A stretch of 13,151 bases of DNA. Source: Alphaproteobacteria bacterium. Its GTDB lineage: Bacteria > Pseudomonadota > Alphaproteobacteria > Rickettsiales > UBA6187. This document shows positions 1-7,290 of the stretch, in pieces. Every line of letters begins with the position of its first letter. The first letter of the stretch is position 1. The notes under the pieces are model-generated. The model saw only the letters and a list, made by a program, of their open reading frames with translations, was not told the DNA's origin and ran no database searches. Made by a program: the position numbers and the translations under genes. The stretch is taken from NCBI GenBank assembly GCA_024280585.1, contig JAJRPW010000074.1, forward strand, positions 1 through 13,151, given 5' to 3'.

Positions 1-851
1 ATTGCGCCTAAAATCGCGTCGACAATTGCGTGTAATCCCACGTCTGCGTCGGAATGTCCTTCAAGGCTCATATCGTGAGGAATGGCGACTCCGCAAAGCA
101 TAATTCTGTTTTTTTGAGGCAATTTTGGCGGGCAGAATTTATGTACATCAAACCCGCTACCTATCCTTGTTTCATAGTCATTTTGCATGATTATTATCGC
201 TCTTTTGAGGTCTTCGTTAGTTGTTATTTTAAAGTTTAGTTGCGCGCCTTCGATGGTTAAAATTTCTTTGCCCAGATGCTCAAAAATCGATGCATCATCG
301 GTAAAGTGGCTTCCATCTGCTGATTTATGTGCATCTAATATGTCGGCGAAAACGAACCCTTGCGGTGTTTGAACGCGGAATAAGTCCGTTCTGTCGATTG
401 TCTCGGTGACTTTGTTGTCAGCACATTTTTTTAGTGTGTCCTCAACTTCCAACACGGGAATAACGGATTTTCCTGCCTGAATTTTATCTAACACACGGGA
501 GATAATATCTGCACCAACCAGCGGTCGCGCTGCATCATGAATAAGAACTTTTTCTGGGGAAAATTCCTGGATGCCTTCAAGGCCTAGATATACGGATTTT
601 TGTCTCGTGTCCCCGCCTGCAATTGGGGGGAGTAGGTCAAGCCCGGCGACAGCTTCCTGGTATAGCTCTTCATCGGCCGGGTTATAAATAACTCCTACCG
701 CATCAATATCCGGGTGGTTTAAAAAGGCGAGGGCGCTATGACGCAAAATCGCCGAGCCATTTAGCTTCGTATACTGCTTTGGTATATCGGTTTTCGCCCG
801 ATCACCGCTCCCGGCTGCTGCGATTAGGGCTATTGCTTTGTATTTTTTCAT
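1..851 (-). CDS. ispDF: Bifunctional IspD/IspF enzyme (MEP pathway), 3' part cut by window edge
   Basis: This fused enzyme acts in the non-mevalonate (MEP) isoprenoid pathway. IspD makes CDP-methylerythritol from MEP and CTP; IspF cyclises the phosphorylated product to MEcPP. Reading the minus strand from ATG 851-849 gives 283 codons without a stop up to the left edge. The IspD part (about residues 1-225) shows an N-terminal nucleotide-binding loop ending in PKQY (24-27), GGDTRQKSV (79-87), HDAARP (105-110) and RVQTPQGF (159-166). The IspF part begins near 226 with GSGFDVH (231-237), whose D235 and H237 are metal ligands. It continues through GHSDADVGLHA, with H274 as the likely third ligand, and stops at DAILGA, so most of IspF lies outside. 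Fusion of ispD and ispF is typical of Alphaproteobacteria. No Shine-Dalgarno precedes the ATG; the promoter suggests a leaderless message. Identity is very secure. Confidence 0.95.
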   Translation of the reverse strand, partial: MKKYKAIALIAAAGSGDRAKTDIPKQYTKLNGSAILRHSALAFLNHPDIDAVGVIYNPADEELYQEAVAGLDLLPPIAGGDTRQKSVYLGLEGIQEFSPEKVLIHDAARPLVGADIISRVLDKIQAGKSVIPVLEVEDTLKKCADNKVTETIDRTDLFRVQTPQGFVFADILDAHKSADGSHFTDDASIFEHLGKEILTIEGAQLNFKITTNEDLKRAIIIMQNDYETRIGSGFDVHKFCPPKLPQKNRIMLCGVAIPHDMSLEGHSDADVGLHAIVDAILGA

Positions 852-856
852 AGTTG

Positions 857-907
857 AAGGTTATAATTTGTAATATGATAAGGTCAAGAGGATATTTTTA
901 TAACCTT
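857..907. repeat. 10-bp perfect inverted repeat in the ispDF/orphan intergenic region
   Basis: AAGGTTATAA at 857-866 is repeated as its exact reverse complement TTATAACCTT at 898-907, with 31 bases between. The left arm covers the ispDF -10 box. The right arm abuts a possible -35 box (TTGACG, 906-911) reading toward the orphan gene. The right arm can also pair in another register, CTTGAC 905-910 with GTCAAG 883-888. It could be a regulator site for the divergent promoters or chance in AT-rich DNA. Confidence 0.4.
860..887 (-). promoter_or_regulatory. Sigma70-type promoter of ispDF, probably leaderless
   Basis: On the minus strand a -35 box TTGACC (887-882) is followed, after a 16-base spacer, by a -10 box TATAAC (865-860). 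Each matches its consensus at five of six positions. Transcription would begin around 853 plus or minus 2, at or within two or three bases of the ispDF ATG (851). That leaves no room for a ribosome binding site, and none is seen. The leaderless reading is inferred from the spacing. Confidence 0.6.
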
Positions 908-934
908 GACGCGGATGTAATAAAACCGTATTGA
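906..934 (+). promoter_or_regulatory. Weak candidate promoter for the orphan gene
   Basis: A TTGACG box at 906-911 (five of six consensus bases) is followed after 17 bases by TATTGA at 929-934, which matches the -10 consensus at only three positions. It reads toward the gene starting at 973. No better -10 box was found in this gap, so the call is tentative. Confidence 0.25.
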
Positions 935-972
935 TGCCATCGTTATTAATGAAAAATTATTGAGGATAAAAA

Positions 973-1491
973 ATGGCTGGTGAATCTGGTACAAATGCAT
1001 GTTTTGCGTCTATAGAAATAAAGAGAAGAGTTGAAGAGGCTAATAAAGCCCTAAGTTATTGTAGGACTAATGATTCTGTTTCTTTTCAACTCATTGTGAG
1101 AGATGGGGCAATAAATAATATAAAAAAATATATAGAAGAAAACGTAGATAGAGAGACTCTGAAGGAAGTGCTTGTAGATTGGCTAGGAGGTAGTGATGTG
1201 CCAAAATCTTCTGATTTAGGTAATGAAAGTGTTAAAGCGTCTAAATATTACCTTTTATTTATGGCCGTGGAGAAAATGGAAGGTTGGTCTAGCTATGTTA
1301 GTTCAATTTTTTACTATGGGGGACCTGGAGGGACTTTACTTGACCAAGCGCATATGGAACAACAGAAAAAAACTTATATTCCGGCTTATGATCAACCCCA
1401 AGGTACAGAGGAAAAAGCATGGCAAGCATGGCAAGAACGACTGGTAGCAAGAGATAGAGCAGGATATGCCAGTAGTTTTCAAGAGAAATAA
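973..1491 (+). CDS. Orphan protein of unknown function, 172 residues
   Basis: I do not recognise this protein. It is a real gene candidate because a good Shine-Dalgarno (GAGG, 962-965) sits seven bases before the ATG and no neighbour overlaps it. The protein is soluble-looking, with no signal peptide or membrane segment. Residues about 14-66 are charged and probably helical (IEIKRRVEEANKAL, then KKYIEENV and ETLKEVLVDWL). A central stretch is rich in aromatic residues and glycine (SSIFYYGGPGGT). The C-terminal part is polar and includes AWQAWQ, produced by a 9-base tandem duplication. Codon use is AT-rich and favours AGA for arginine, unlike the GC-richer dusB next door. It separates ispDF from dusB, which are commonly neighbours in Alphaproteobacteria, and dusB keeps its own promoter. 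This suggests insertion or lineage-specific origin. An effector or regulatory role is possible but unsupported. Confidence 0.75.
   Translation: MAGESGTNACFASIEIKRRVEEANKALSYCRTNDSVSFQLIVRDGAINNIKKYIEENVDRETLKEVLVDWLGGSDVPKSSDLGNESVKASKYYLLFMAVEKMEGWSSYVSSIFYYGGPGGTLLDQAHMEQQKKTYIPAYDQPQGTEEKAWQAWQERLVARDRAGYASSFQEK
1416..1433 (+). repeat. 9-base tandem duplication inside the orphan gene
   Basis: AGCATGGCA occurs twice in direct succession (1416-1424 and 1425-1433). The copies are in frame and give the protein repeat AWQAWQ. This is consistent with recent slippage, but the repeat is short. Confidence 0.6.
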
Positions 1492-1518
1492 TGTATCTTT
1501 AATAAAATAGATTCCCGA

Positions 1519-1547
1519 TTGCCAAATAGGCATATTTAGTATATATT
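1519..1547 (+). promoter_or_regulatory. Sigma70-type promoter of dusB and the downstream block
   Basis: TTGCCA (1519-1524) and TATATT (1542-1547) each match consensus at five of six positions and are separated by the ideal 17 bases. Transcription would start near 1554, about 25 bases before the dusB ATG at 1579. It lies wholly between the orphan gene and dusB, so the block need not depend on orphan-gene transcription. The spacer includes the small palindrome TGCC-AAATA-GGCA (1520-1532), of unknown meaning. Confidence 0.6.
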
Positions 1548-1578
1548 CCGCCAAAAATACTATACAGATATAAATACA

Positions 1579-2553
1579 ATGTCCATAAAAATTGGTGAAT
1601 TCGAATTAAAAGACCCGGTTATACTCGCCCCGATGTCGGGGGTGACCGATGCCCCTTTCCGCCATTTGGTAAAAAGTTTTGGCGCAGGGCTGCTTGTATC
1701 AGAAATGGTGGCGAGCCGCGCGATGGTTATGCAAACCCGGGAAAGCCTGATGAAATGCCAGACTTCTGACATTGAGGATATGACCTCGGTGCAATTGGCT
1801 GGAAATGAGCCGGATGTGATGGCGGAAGCGGCCAAACTTAACGAAGATATGGGCGCAAAGATTATTGACCTGAATTTTGGCTGCCCGGTTAAAAAAGTTG
1901 TGAATGGCTATGCTGGATCGGCTTTGATGAAGGATGAATGCAAGGCGGTGGAAATATTGCGCGCCGTGGTTGATGCGGTGGATATCCCCGTCACATTAAA
2001 AATGCGAATGGGGTGGGATCACACCAGCTTGAATGCCCCGTCAATCGCAAAAGCGGCTGAGGAAGTCGGCATAAAAATGATTGTGATTCATGGGCGTACG
2101 CGCAATCAGATGTATAAAGGCAGTGCCGATTGGGGGTTTATCCGGAAAGTCAAAGACGTTGTGGATATCCCGGTGATTGTAAATGGTGACATTAAAACTT
2201 ATGAGGATATTGACCGGTCGTTGGAAGAATCCGGCGCGGATGGGATAATGATTGGGCGCGGATGCTATGGTCGCCCGTGGTTTATCAGCCAGGCATCGCA
2301 TTATTTGAAAACCGGTGAAAAAATTCCTGATCCGACTTTGGAAGAACAGCTGGATCTTATTTTGAATCACTATGACGCCATGGTCGAGCATTATGGCGAG
2401 AAGCGCGGAGTTCCGTTTGCCCGCAAGCATATTGGCTGGTATAGCACAGGCCTGCCCGGCTCGGCGGAGTTTAGAAATAAAGTGAACCGCGAATATGGCG
2501 CCGGCGATGTTAAGGAGCACATTGCGAGGTTCTACGGGGAGTTGTTGGGGTGA
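1579..2553 (+). CDS. dusB: tRNA-dihydrouridine synthase B (NifR3 family)
   Basis: This FMN-dependent enzyme reduces uridine to dihydrouridine in the D-loop of tRNA, using NADPH. The protein is 324 residues, normal for DusB, and folds as a TIM barrel. Visible hallmarks are the N-terminal LAPMSGVTDAPFR (16-28), LNFGCP with catalytic C102, HGRTR (171-175), VNGDI (201-205) for flavin phosphate binding, and IGRGCYGRPW (225-234). An ordinary helical C-terminal RNA-binding region follows. In Alphaproteobacteria this gene is called nifR3 and heads the ntr operon, as it does here ahead of ntrY. There is no clear Shine-Dalgarno before ATG 1579. Third codon positions look GC-richer than in the orphan gene just upstream. 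Family certain; B subtype inferred from context and motifs. Confidence 0.93.
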   Translation: MSIKIGEFELKDPVILAPMSGVTDAPFRHLVKSFGAGLLVSEMVASRAMVMQTRESLMKCQTSDIEDMTSVQLAGNEPDVMAEAAKLNEDMGAKIIDLNFGCPVKKVVNGYAGSALMKDECKAVEILRAVVDAVDIPVTLKMRMGWDHTSLNAPSIAKAAEEVGIKMIVIHGRTRNQMYKGSADWGFIRKVKDVVDIPVIVNGDIKTYEDIDRSLEESGADGIMIGRGCYGRPWFISQASHYLKTGEKIPDPTLEEQLDLILNHYDAMVEHYGEKRGVPFARKHIGWYSTGLPGSAEFRNKVNREYGAGDVKEHIARFYGELLG

Positions 2554-2556
2554 TTA

Positions 2557-2586
2557 TTGAGAATGACAAATCACAAATATTACTAT
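2557..2586 (+). promoter_or_regulatory. Possible secondary promoter for ntrY
   Basis: In the 46-base dusB-ntrY gap, TTGAGA (2557-2562) and TACTAT (2581-2586) are separated by 18 bases; each matches consensus at four positions or slightly better. A start near 2593 would give a very short leader, consistent with the lack of a Shine-Dalgarno before ntrY. Weak evidence. Confidence 0.25.
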
Positions 2587-2599
2587 AGATTAATCAATT

Positions 2600-4453
2600 A
2601 TGACAGCAGCAGCTATACAATACAGACCAAACTATCCAAGGCGATTTTTAAAATTGTTTAGGAAAATATTCCGCTCGAGAAATTTGGCGCTGGTTTTGAC
2701 AGTGGCTTCTGTGATTTCTGTAATCGCTACTTATTCGGCGATAACAAGCGGTGAAAATCTATTTGGCCCCGATCCAAAAAACGTAATCGCTTGGGTGCTG
2801 ATAGACCTGATTTTATTACTGGCTTTGGCTGCGGTTGTTTCAAAACGATTGCTGAAATTATTTTTGGAGCGCAGAAAAGGATCAGTGGGGTCGCGGTTGC
2901 AGACGCGAATTGTGGTGATGTTTTCACTGGTGGCAATCGTGCCGACGATAACTATGGCGGTGTTTTCAGCTATATTTTTTAATTATGGAATTCAATCATG
3001 GTTCGACCAGAAAGTGAGCACTGCGATTGAAGAGTCGGTAAAAATCGCCGATTTATATTTTGCAGAGCATAAAAATATTATCCATGCTGACATCCTTGGA
3101 ATGGCTAGCGATTTAAACCGTGATGCTTATAATATACGGGAAAAACCCGGCTCGTTTAGTAGTAAACTGTCGCTTTTGACTGTAATAAGAAAGTTGCCCG
3201 AGGCTATAGTATTTCAGAAATCAGGTCGCCAGCATTCGCTATTAGCCAGGACAAACTTGAGCTACTCTCTGGAAATGATTCTGGAGGATATGCCTGATGA
3301 TACGATCCGTCAGGCAGAAAATGGAAATGTAGTTATCGTCGCAAATGAAACTGAAGACAGGGTGACAGCGCTTATTAAGCTGGAAAATTATTTCGATACA
3401 TATCTCCTGGTTGGCCGCTTTGTCGATAATAATATCATAAAACATATTGAATTTACCAAAGGCGCGGCGAACGAATATAGCAAGTTGAAAAATGATGTAT
3501 CAAGTTTGCAAATACAGTTTTTTATAGTTTTTGTAATTGTATCGTTACTTTTGTTGTTGATGGTAGTTTGGGCGGGATTGATTTTTGCCGTAGCTGTGGT
3601 TAAGCCTATTAGTATGCTTGTTGATGCCACGCAAAAAGTGAAGGGAGGGGATTTGACAACGCGAGTGGCTGAAGGGCATGAAAATGATGAAATAGCTACT
3701 TTGGCGAGGGAAGTTAACCGCATGACAACCCAGCTGGAAAAGCAGAGAATGGAACTTATATCGGCACAAAGAAGATCGGCCTGGTCGGACGTTGCGCGGC
3801 GTATTGCTCATGAAATCAAAAATCCGCTTACACCAATTCAGCTTGCCGCCGACCGCCTCAAAAACAAATATTCCGATGAAGTTGAGAATAAAGAGGTTTT
3901 TTCTAGATATATTAATACGATAATTCGCAATGTTAATTCTATAGGTAAAATGGTTGAAGAGTTTGTGAGTTTTGCCCGAATTCCAGTTCCTGTATTTGCG
4001 AACACCGATATTTGCGAGCTGATCGAGGAGGTTATTTTTTCTCGCGAAGTTAACAGTCCTGACATTGATTTTATATATAAAAAACCTGATAAAAACATGG
4101 TGATTTATTGTGACTTTGAACAAATTTCGCGCGTCATGACAAATCTGTTAAAAAATGCGGAAGAATCGATTGAAGATAAAATGGAATCGGGTAATTTGGA
4201 ACAGGGTATCATAAAAATTATAGTGGAAAAAACTAAGGATAATTATGTAATAAAAATAATTGATAATGGTCGTGGCTTTGATCAAAATATTTTGGAAAGA
4301 GTTACTGAGCCTTATGTTACGACGAAAAGCAAAGGAACCGGTTTGGGGCTGGCTATTGTTAAAAAAATTATAGAAGATCATAATGGAAGGCTGGAATTCA
4401 TAAATATTGATTCAGGGGCTTGCGTTTATATATATTTTCCGTTATCCAGTTAG
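2600..4453 (+). CDS. ntrY: Membrane sensor histidine kinase NtrY, short form without PAS domain
   Basis: Sensor kinase partner of NtrX, in the inner membrane. The 617-residue protein has a positively charged N-terminus, hydrophobic segments at about 29-50, 62-81 and 104-127, an extracytoplasmic region (about 128-306) and a fourth segment at 307-332. A HAMP domain follows (333-385). The kinase core starts almost at once: H-box IAHEIKNPLTP with phospho-acceptor H404, N-box NLLKNAEESI (515-524), G1 DNGRG (555-559) and G2 GTGLGL (579-584). Typical NtrY proteins are longer and carry a PAS domain between HAMP and the H-box; here that space is only a short helix. The four-segment N-terminus and the position before ntrX support NtrY rather than a generic kinase. 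ATG 2600 lacks a Shine-Dalgarno, but the nearest upstream ATG (2563) is out of frame. NtrY/NtrX systems are linked to nitrogen and redox control; the signal here is unknown. Confidence 0.92.
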   Translation: MTAAAIQYRPNYPRRFLKLFRKIFRSRNLALVLTVASVISVIATYSAITSGENLFGPDPKNVIAWVLIDLILLLALAAVVSKRLLKLFLERRKGSVGSRLQTRIVVMFSLVAIVPTITMAVFSAIFFNYGIQSWFDQKVSTAIEESVKIADLYFAEHKNIIHADILGMASDLNRDAYNIREKPGSFSSKLSLLTVIRKLPEAIVFQKSGRQHSLLARTNLSYSLEMILEDMPDDTIRQAENGNVVIVANETEDRVTALIKLENYFDTYLLVGRFVDNNIIKHIEFTKGAANEYSKLKNDVSSLQIQFFIVFVIVSLLLLLMVVWAGLIFAVAVVKPISMLVDATQKVKGGDLTTRVAEGHENDEIATLAREVNRMTTQLEKQRMELISAQRRSAWSDVARRIAHEIKNPLTPIQLAADRLKNKYSDEVENKEVFSRYINTIIRNVNSIGKMVEEFVSFARIPVPVFANTDICELIEEVIFSREVNSPDIDFIYKKPDKNMVIYCDFEQISRVMTNLLKNAEESIEDKMESGNLEQGIIKIIVEKTKDNYVIKIIDNGRGFDQNILERVTEPYVTTKSKGTGLGLAIVKKIIEDHNGRLEFINIDSGACVYIYFPLSS

Positions 4454-4480
4454 GTGGAGAGAAATTTATAGGGTATATAT

Positions 4481-5902
4481 ATGTCGCTAGATGTACTGGT
4501 TGTTGACGATGAGGCTGATATCAGAGATTTGATATCAGATATTTTAAAAGATGACGGCTTTTCAACGCGCCTTGCAAGTAATAGCAATAGCGCGCTTGCG
4601 GCTTTAAATGAAAGGATTCCTTCAGCTATTGTGCTGGATATTTGGCTGCAAGGTAGCGATTTGGATGGGCTTGGGATTCTGGAGAAAGTGAAGAGTAAAT
4701 ACCCGAATCTTCCGGTTATTATGATAAGTGGTCATGGTAATATTGAAACCGCGATAAACTCGATTAAACTCGGTGCATATGATTATATAGAAAAGCCTTT
4801 TAAAGAAGATAGACTGCTACGGTTGCTGCGACGGGCGATAGAAACGGCCAGGCTTAAGAATGAAAATGCAGAGTTGAGGGTTAGAGGTGTTCTCGAAAAT
4901 CAATTGGTAGGTAATTCTCCGGCAGTGACATCTTTAAAAAATGCGATAGATCGCGTTGCGGCAACTGAAAGCCGTGTGATGATTGCCGGCCCTGCAGGTT
5001 GTGGTAAAGAGATTGTGGCAAGGTTAATTCACCAAAAATCAAAGCGCAGAAATGGTCCTTTTACGATACTAAATGCAGCCAGTATTTCGCCTGAGAAGGT
5101 AGAGAGTGAGCTATTTGGGCTGGAGGATGATAGCGGATTTAGCAATAATATTAGAAAAGTTGGAACTTTTGAAAAGTCGCATGGCGGAACGTTATTTTTG
5201 GACGAAGTTGCCGACATGCCTCTTGCTGCGCAAGGTAAGATTTTACGAATATTGCAGGAAAGCAGTTTCGAAAGAGCTGGTAGTAATAAAAAAGTCAGTG
5301 TTGATGTTCGGGTTATAGCTGCGACGAATAAAGACCTGCAAAAAGAGATTGCGGAAGGGCGATTCAGAGAGGATTTATATTATCGCCTGAATGTTGTTCC
5401 GATAAAAATACCATCGTTGAAAGAGAGGTTGGGTGATTTAATACCTCTGGCCAATTACTTCATAAAACGTTGTGCTTCTATGCTGGGTGTGGCACCAAAA
5501 ACTTTAAGTCAAAGTGCGGTTGCTACGATGGAGGTTTATGACTGGCCAGGTAATATCAGGCAGCTTAGGAATGTGATTGAGTGGCTTTTAATTATGTCGC
5601 CTGAAGATGCAAGCGAAATAACATCTTCAATGCTTCCACCGGAAATTTTATCGAGCAATCCAATGAGTTCGTCATCTGGTATAAACCCTGATATTATGGG
5701 GTTGCCACTTAGGGCGGCAAGGGAGATTTTTGAGCGGGAATATTTGGCAACGCAGCTGCAGAGATTTGGCGGGAATATTTCTCGAACAGCTTCTTTTATC
5801 GGTATGGAAAGGTCGGCGTTTCATCGAAAGCTTAAGTCGCTCGGTGTGAATAATAATGAAAATAACGAAGAAGAGAGCGACGGTAATATTAAATGCGCAT
5901 AA
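4481..5902 (+). CDS. ntrX: Response regulator NtrX (REC-AAA+-Fis), degenerate sigma54 loop
   Basis: Transcription regulator phosphorylated by NtrY. The 473-residue protein has a receiver domain (1-120, acidic pocket D9/D10, phospho-acceptor D53, K105), an AAA+ domain (about 142-370) and a Fis-type helix-turn-helix (about 425-456, GGNISRTASFIGMERSAFHRKL). Walker A is GPAGCGKE (170-177) and Walker B is GGTLFLDEV (235-243); FREDLYYRLN (295-304) holds the arginine fingers. The GAFTGA loop that contacts sigma54 is missing: the ungapped equivalent, residues 217-222, reads DSGFSN. This points to action without sigma54, as described for some alphaproteobacterial NtrC/NtrX proteins. A Shine-Dalgarno AGGG (4470-4473) lies seven bases before ATG 4481. 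The 3' end overlaps trkA by 10 bases, so the two are likely translationally coupled. Confidence 0.94.
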   Translation: MSLDVLVVDDEADIRDLISDILKDDGFSTRLASNSNSALAALNERIPSAIVLDIWLQGSDLDGLGILEKVKSKYPNLPVIMISGHGNIETAINSIKLGAYDYIEKPFKEDRLLRLLRRAIETARLKNENAELRVRGVLENQLVGNSPAVTSLKNAIDRVAATESRVMIAGPAGCGKEIVARLIHQKSKRRNGPFTILNAASISPEKVESELFGLEDDSGFSNNIRKVGTFEKSHGGTLFLDEVADMPLAAQGKILRILQESSFERAGSNKKVSVDVRVIAATNKDLQKEIAEGRFREDLYYRLNVVPIKIPSLKERLGDLIPLANYFIKRCASMLGVAPKTLSQSAVATMEVYDWPGNIRQLRNVIEWLLIMSPEDASEITSSMLPPEILSSNPMSSSSGINPDIMGLPLRAAREIFEREYLATQLQRFGGNISRTASFIGMERSAFHRKLKSLGVNNNENNEEESDGNIKCA

Positions 5903-7272
5903 TAGTTTGTGGAGCAGGGCAGGTTGGGACTTCGATTGCCAGGCAGTTGTCGATGGAAGATAACGATATAACCGTGATAGATCAATCACCGGAGTTAATT
6001 AGTAAAATAAGTAATACTCTGGATGTTAAGGCCAGGGTCGGATTTGCGTCTCACCCAACCATGCTGGAAGAGGTGGATGCTGAAAATGCAGATATGATTA
6101 TCGCGGTGACTTTGTCGGATGAAGTTAATATGGTTGCATGTCAGGTGGCACACTCGCTGTTTAATGTGCCAACAAAAATTGCGCGGATAAGAAATCAAAA
6201 TTATCTGCATCCTGAGTGGAAGCATCTTTATCGGCATGACCATTTGCCGATAGATTATATTATTTCGCCGGAAATTGAGGTGGCAAGAGCGGTCATCCAT
6301 CGCTTGCATGTCCCTGGAGCGGTTGATACTATTCCGTTTTCTGAAGGAAAAATCAAAGTTGTTGGTATTAGATGCACGCTTGATTGCCCGATGATTAACA
6401 TGCAGTTGGAGCGGATAAAAACACGGCTTTTTGACGTTGGCGTTTTTATGATGGGTGTGATGCGTGACGATGAATTTATAATGGCTGATGAAGAGTCGGA
6501 ATTGCTGGAAAATGATGAGGTGTATTTTTCTTGTGACTCAAAATATATTTCTGCAGCAATGGAGATTTTTGGTCACGAAGAAAGGGAAGCGCGGCGTATA
6601 ATTATCATCGGCGGTGGTAATATTGGCTTGTTTTTAGCGGAGTATATTGAGGCTGAAGAGCCGGATGTGAAAGTGAAACTGATTGAGCTTGGTAAAGAAC
6701 GGGCGGAATATGTCGCTGAACGCTTACATAAAACGACGGTTATAAATGGTGATGCCTTATCGCAGGAAATTCTGGATGAGGCTAATGTCGCTGCTGCTGA
6801 GACTGTGATTGCGGTTTCTAATGATGATGAAGTCAATATTTTATCGTCGTTATTGTCGAAAAGATTTGGGTGTCAGCGGGTTGTTACTTTAGTTAATAAT
6901 GCGGTGTCTTATTCGCCGCTTATTTCATCATTGGGGATTGATGTTGCGATTAATCCGAGGGAGATAACTGTTTCGAGTGTTTTGCAGCATATTAGAAAAG
7001 GGCGCATTTTGTCTGTGCATTCTATTTGTAAGGGCAAGGCCGAAATTATTGAGGCGGAGGCTGTCGAGTCTTCGGCTGTTGTCGGTAAATCTTTGGGTGA
7101 ATTATCATTGCCGAAAGGCATAGTTATCGGCACGATTTCTCGCGGTGATGAGGTGATTTTGCCCGATGAAAACACAGTTGTAAAAACCGGTGACAGAATT
7201 ATTATCCTAAGCCAGGCCAATATGGTGAAGCAGGTTGAGAAAATTTTCTCGGTTAAGTTTGAGTTCTTTTAA
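5893..7272 (+). CDS. trkA: Trk potassium uptake regulatory subunit TrkA
   Basis: Peripheral cytoplasmic NAD(H)-binding subunit that gates a Trk/Ktr-type potassium channel in the inner membrane. At 459 residues it has the full duplicated form: RCK-N 1 (about 1-125) with GAGQVG (7-12) and acidic residue D30 for the NAD ribose; RCK-C 1 (about 140-225); RCK-N 2 (about 234-355) with GGGNIG (240-245); RCK-C 2 (about 370-455), ending in GDRIIIL (433-439). ATG 5893 lies inside the last codons of ntrX, a 10-base overlap. The link between ntrX and trkA is conserved in Alphaproteobacteria. No trkH/trkG channel gene is present in this window, so the membrane partner must be encoded elsewhere. No missing motifs seen. 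Confidence 0.96.
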   Translation: MRIIVCGAGQVGTSIARQLSMEDNDITVIDQSPELISKISNTLDVKARVGFASHPTMLEEVDAENADMIIAVTLSDEVNMVACQVAHSLFNVPTKIARIRNQNYLHPEWKHLYRHDHLPIDYIISPEIEVARAVIHRLHVPGAVDTIPFSEGKIKVVGIRCTLDCPMINMQLERIKTRLFDVGVFMMGVMRDDEFIMADEESELLENDEVYFSCDSKYISAAMEIFGHEEREARRIIIIGGGNIGLFLAEYIEAEEPDVKVKLIELGKERAEYVAERLHKTTVINGDALSQEILDEANVAAAETVIAVSNDDEVNILSSLLSKRFGCQRVVTLVNNAVSYSPLISSLGIDVAINPREITVSSVLQHIRKGRILSVHSICKGKAEIIEAEAVESSAVVGKSLGELSLPKGIVIGTISRGDEVILPDENTVVKTGDRIIILSQANMVKQVEKIFSVKFEFF

Positions 7273-7290
7273 CAGGCAAGGCTCTATGTC

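Noticed and set aside
54..372. Two short plus-strand frames within ispDF
   Set aside because: The minus-strand reading gives clear IspD and IspF motifs across the whole interval.
1336..1554. 72-codon minus-strand frame overlapping the orphan gene's 3' end, leucine/cysteine-rich
   Set aside because: It is shorter, antisense to a frame with a good Shine-Dalgarno, and covers the dusB promoter; it is more likely a shadow.
2041..2520. 159-codon minus-strand frame within dusB
   Set aside because: The plus-strand dusB motifs are unambiguous, and this antisense frame has no recognisable motif or ribosome binding site.
3545..4123. Long open frame of 192 codons on the minus strand within ntrY
   Set aside because: It lies wholly inside the kinase coding region, whose motifs are clear, and its protein has no family features; it is a shadow frame.
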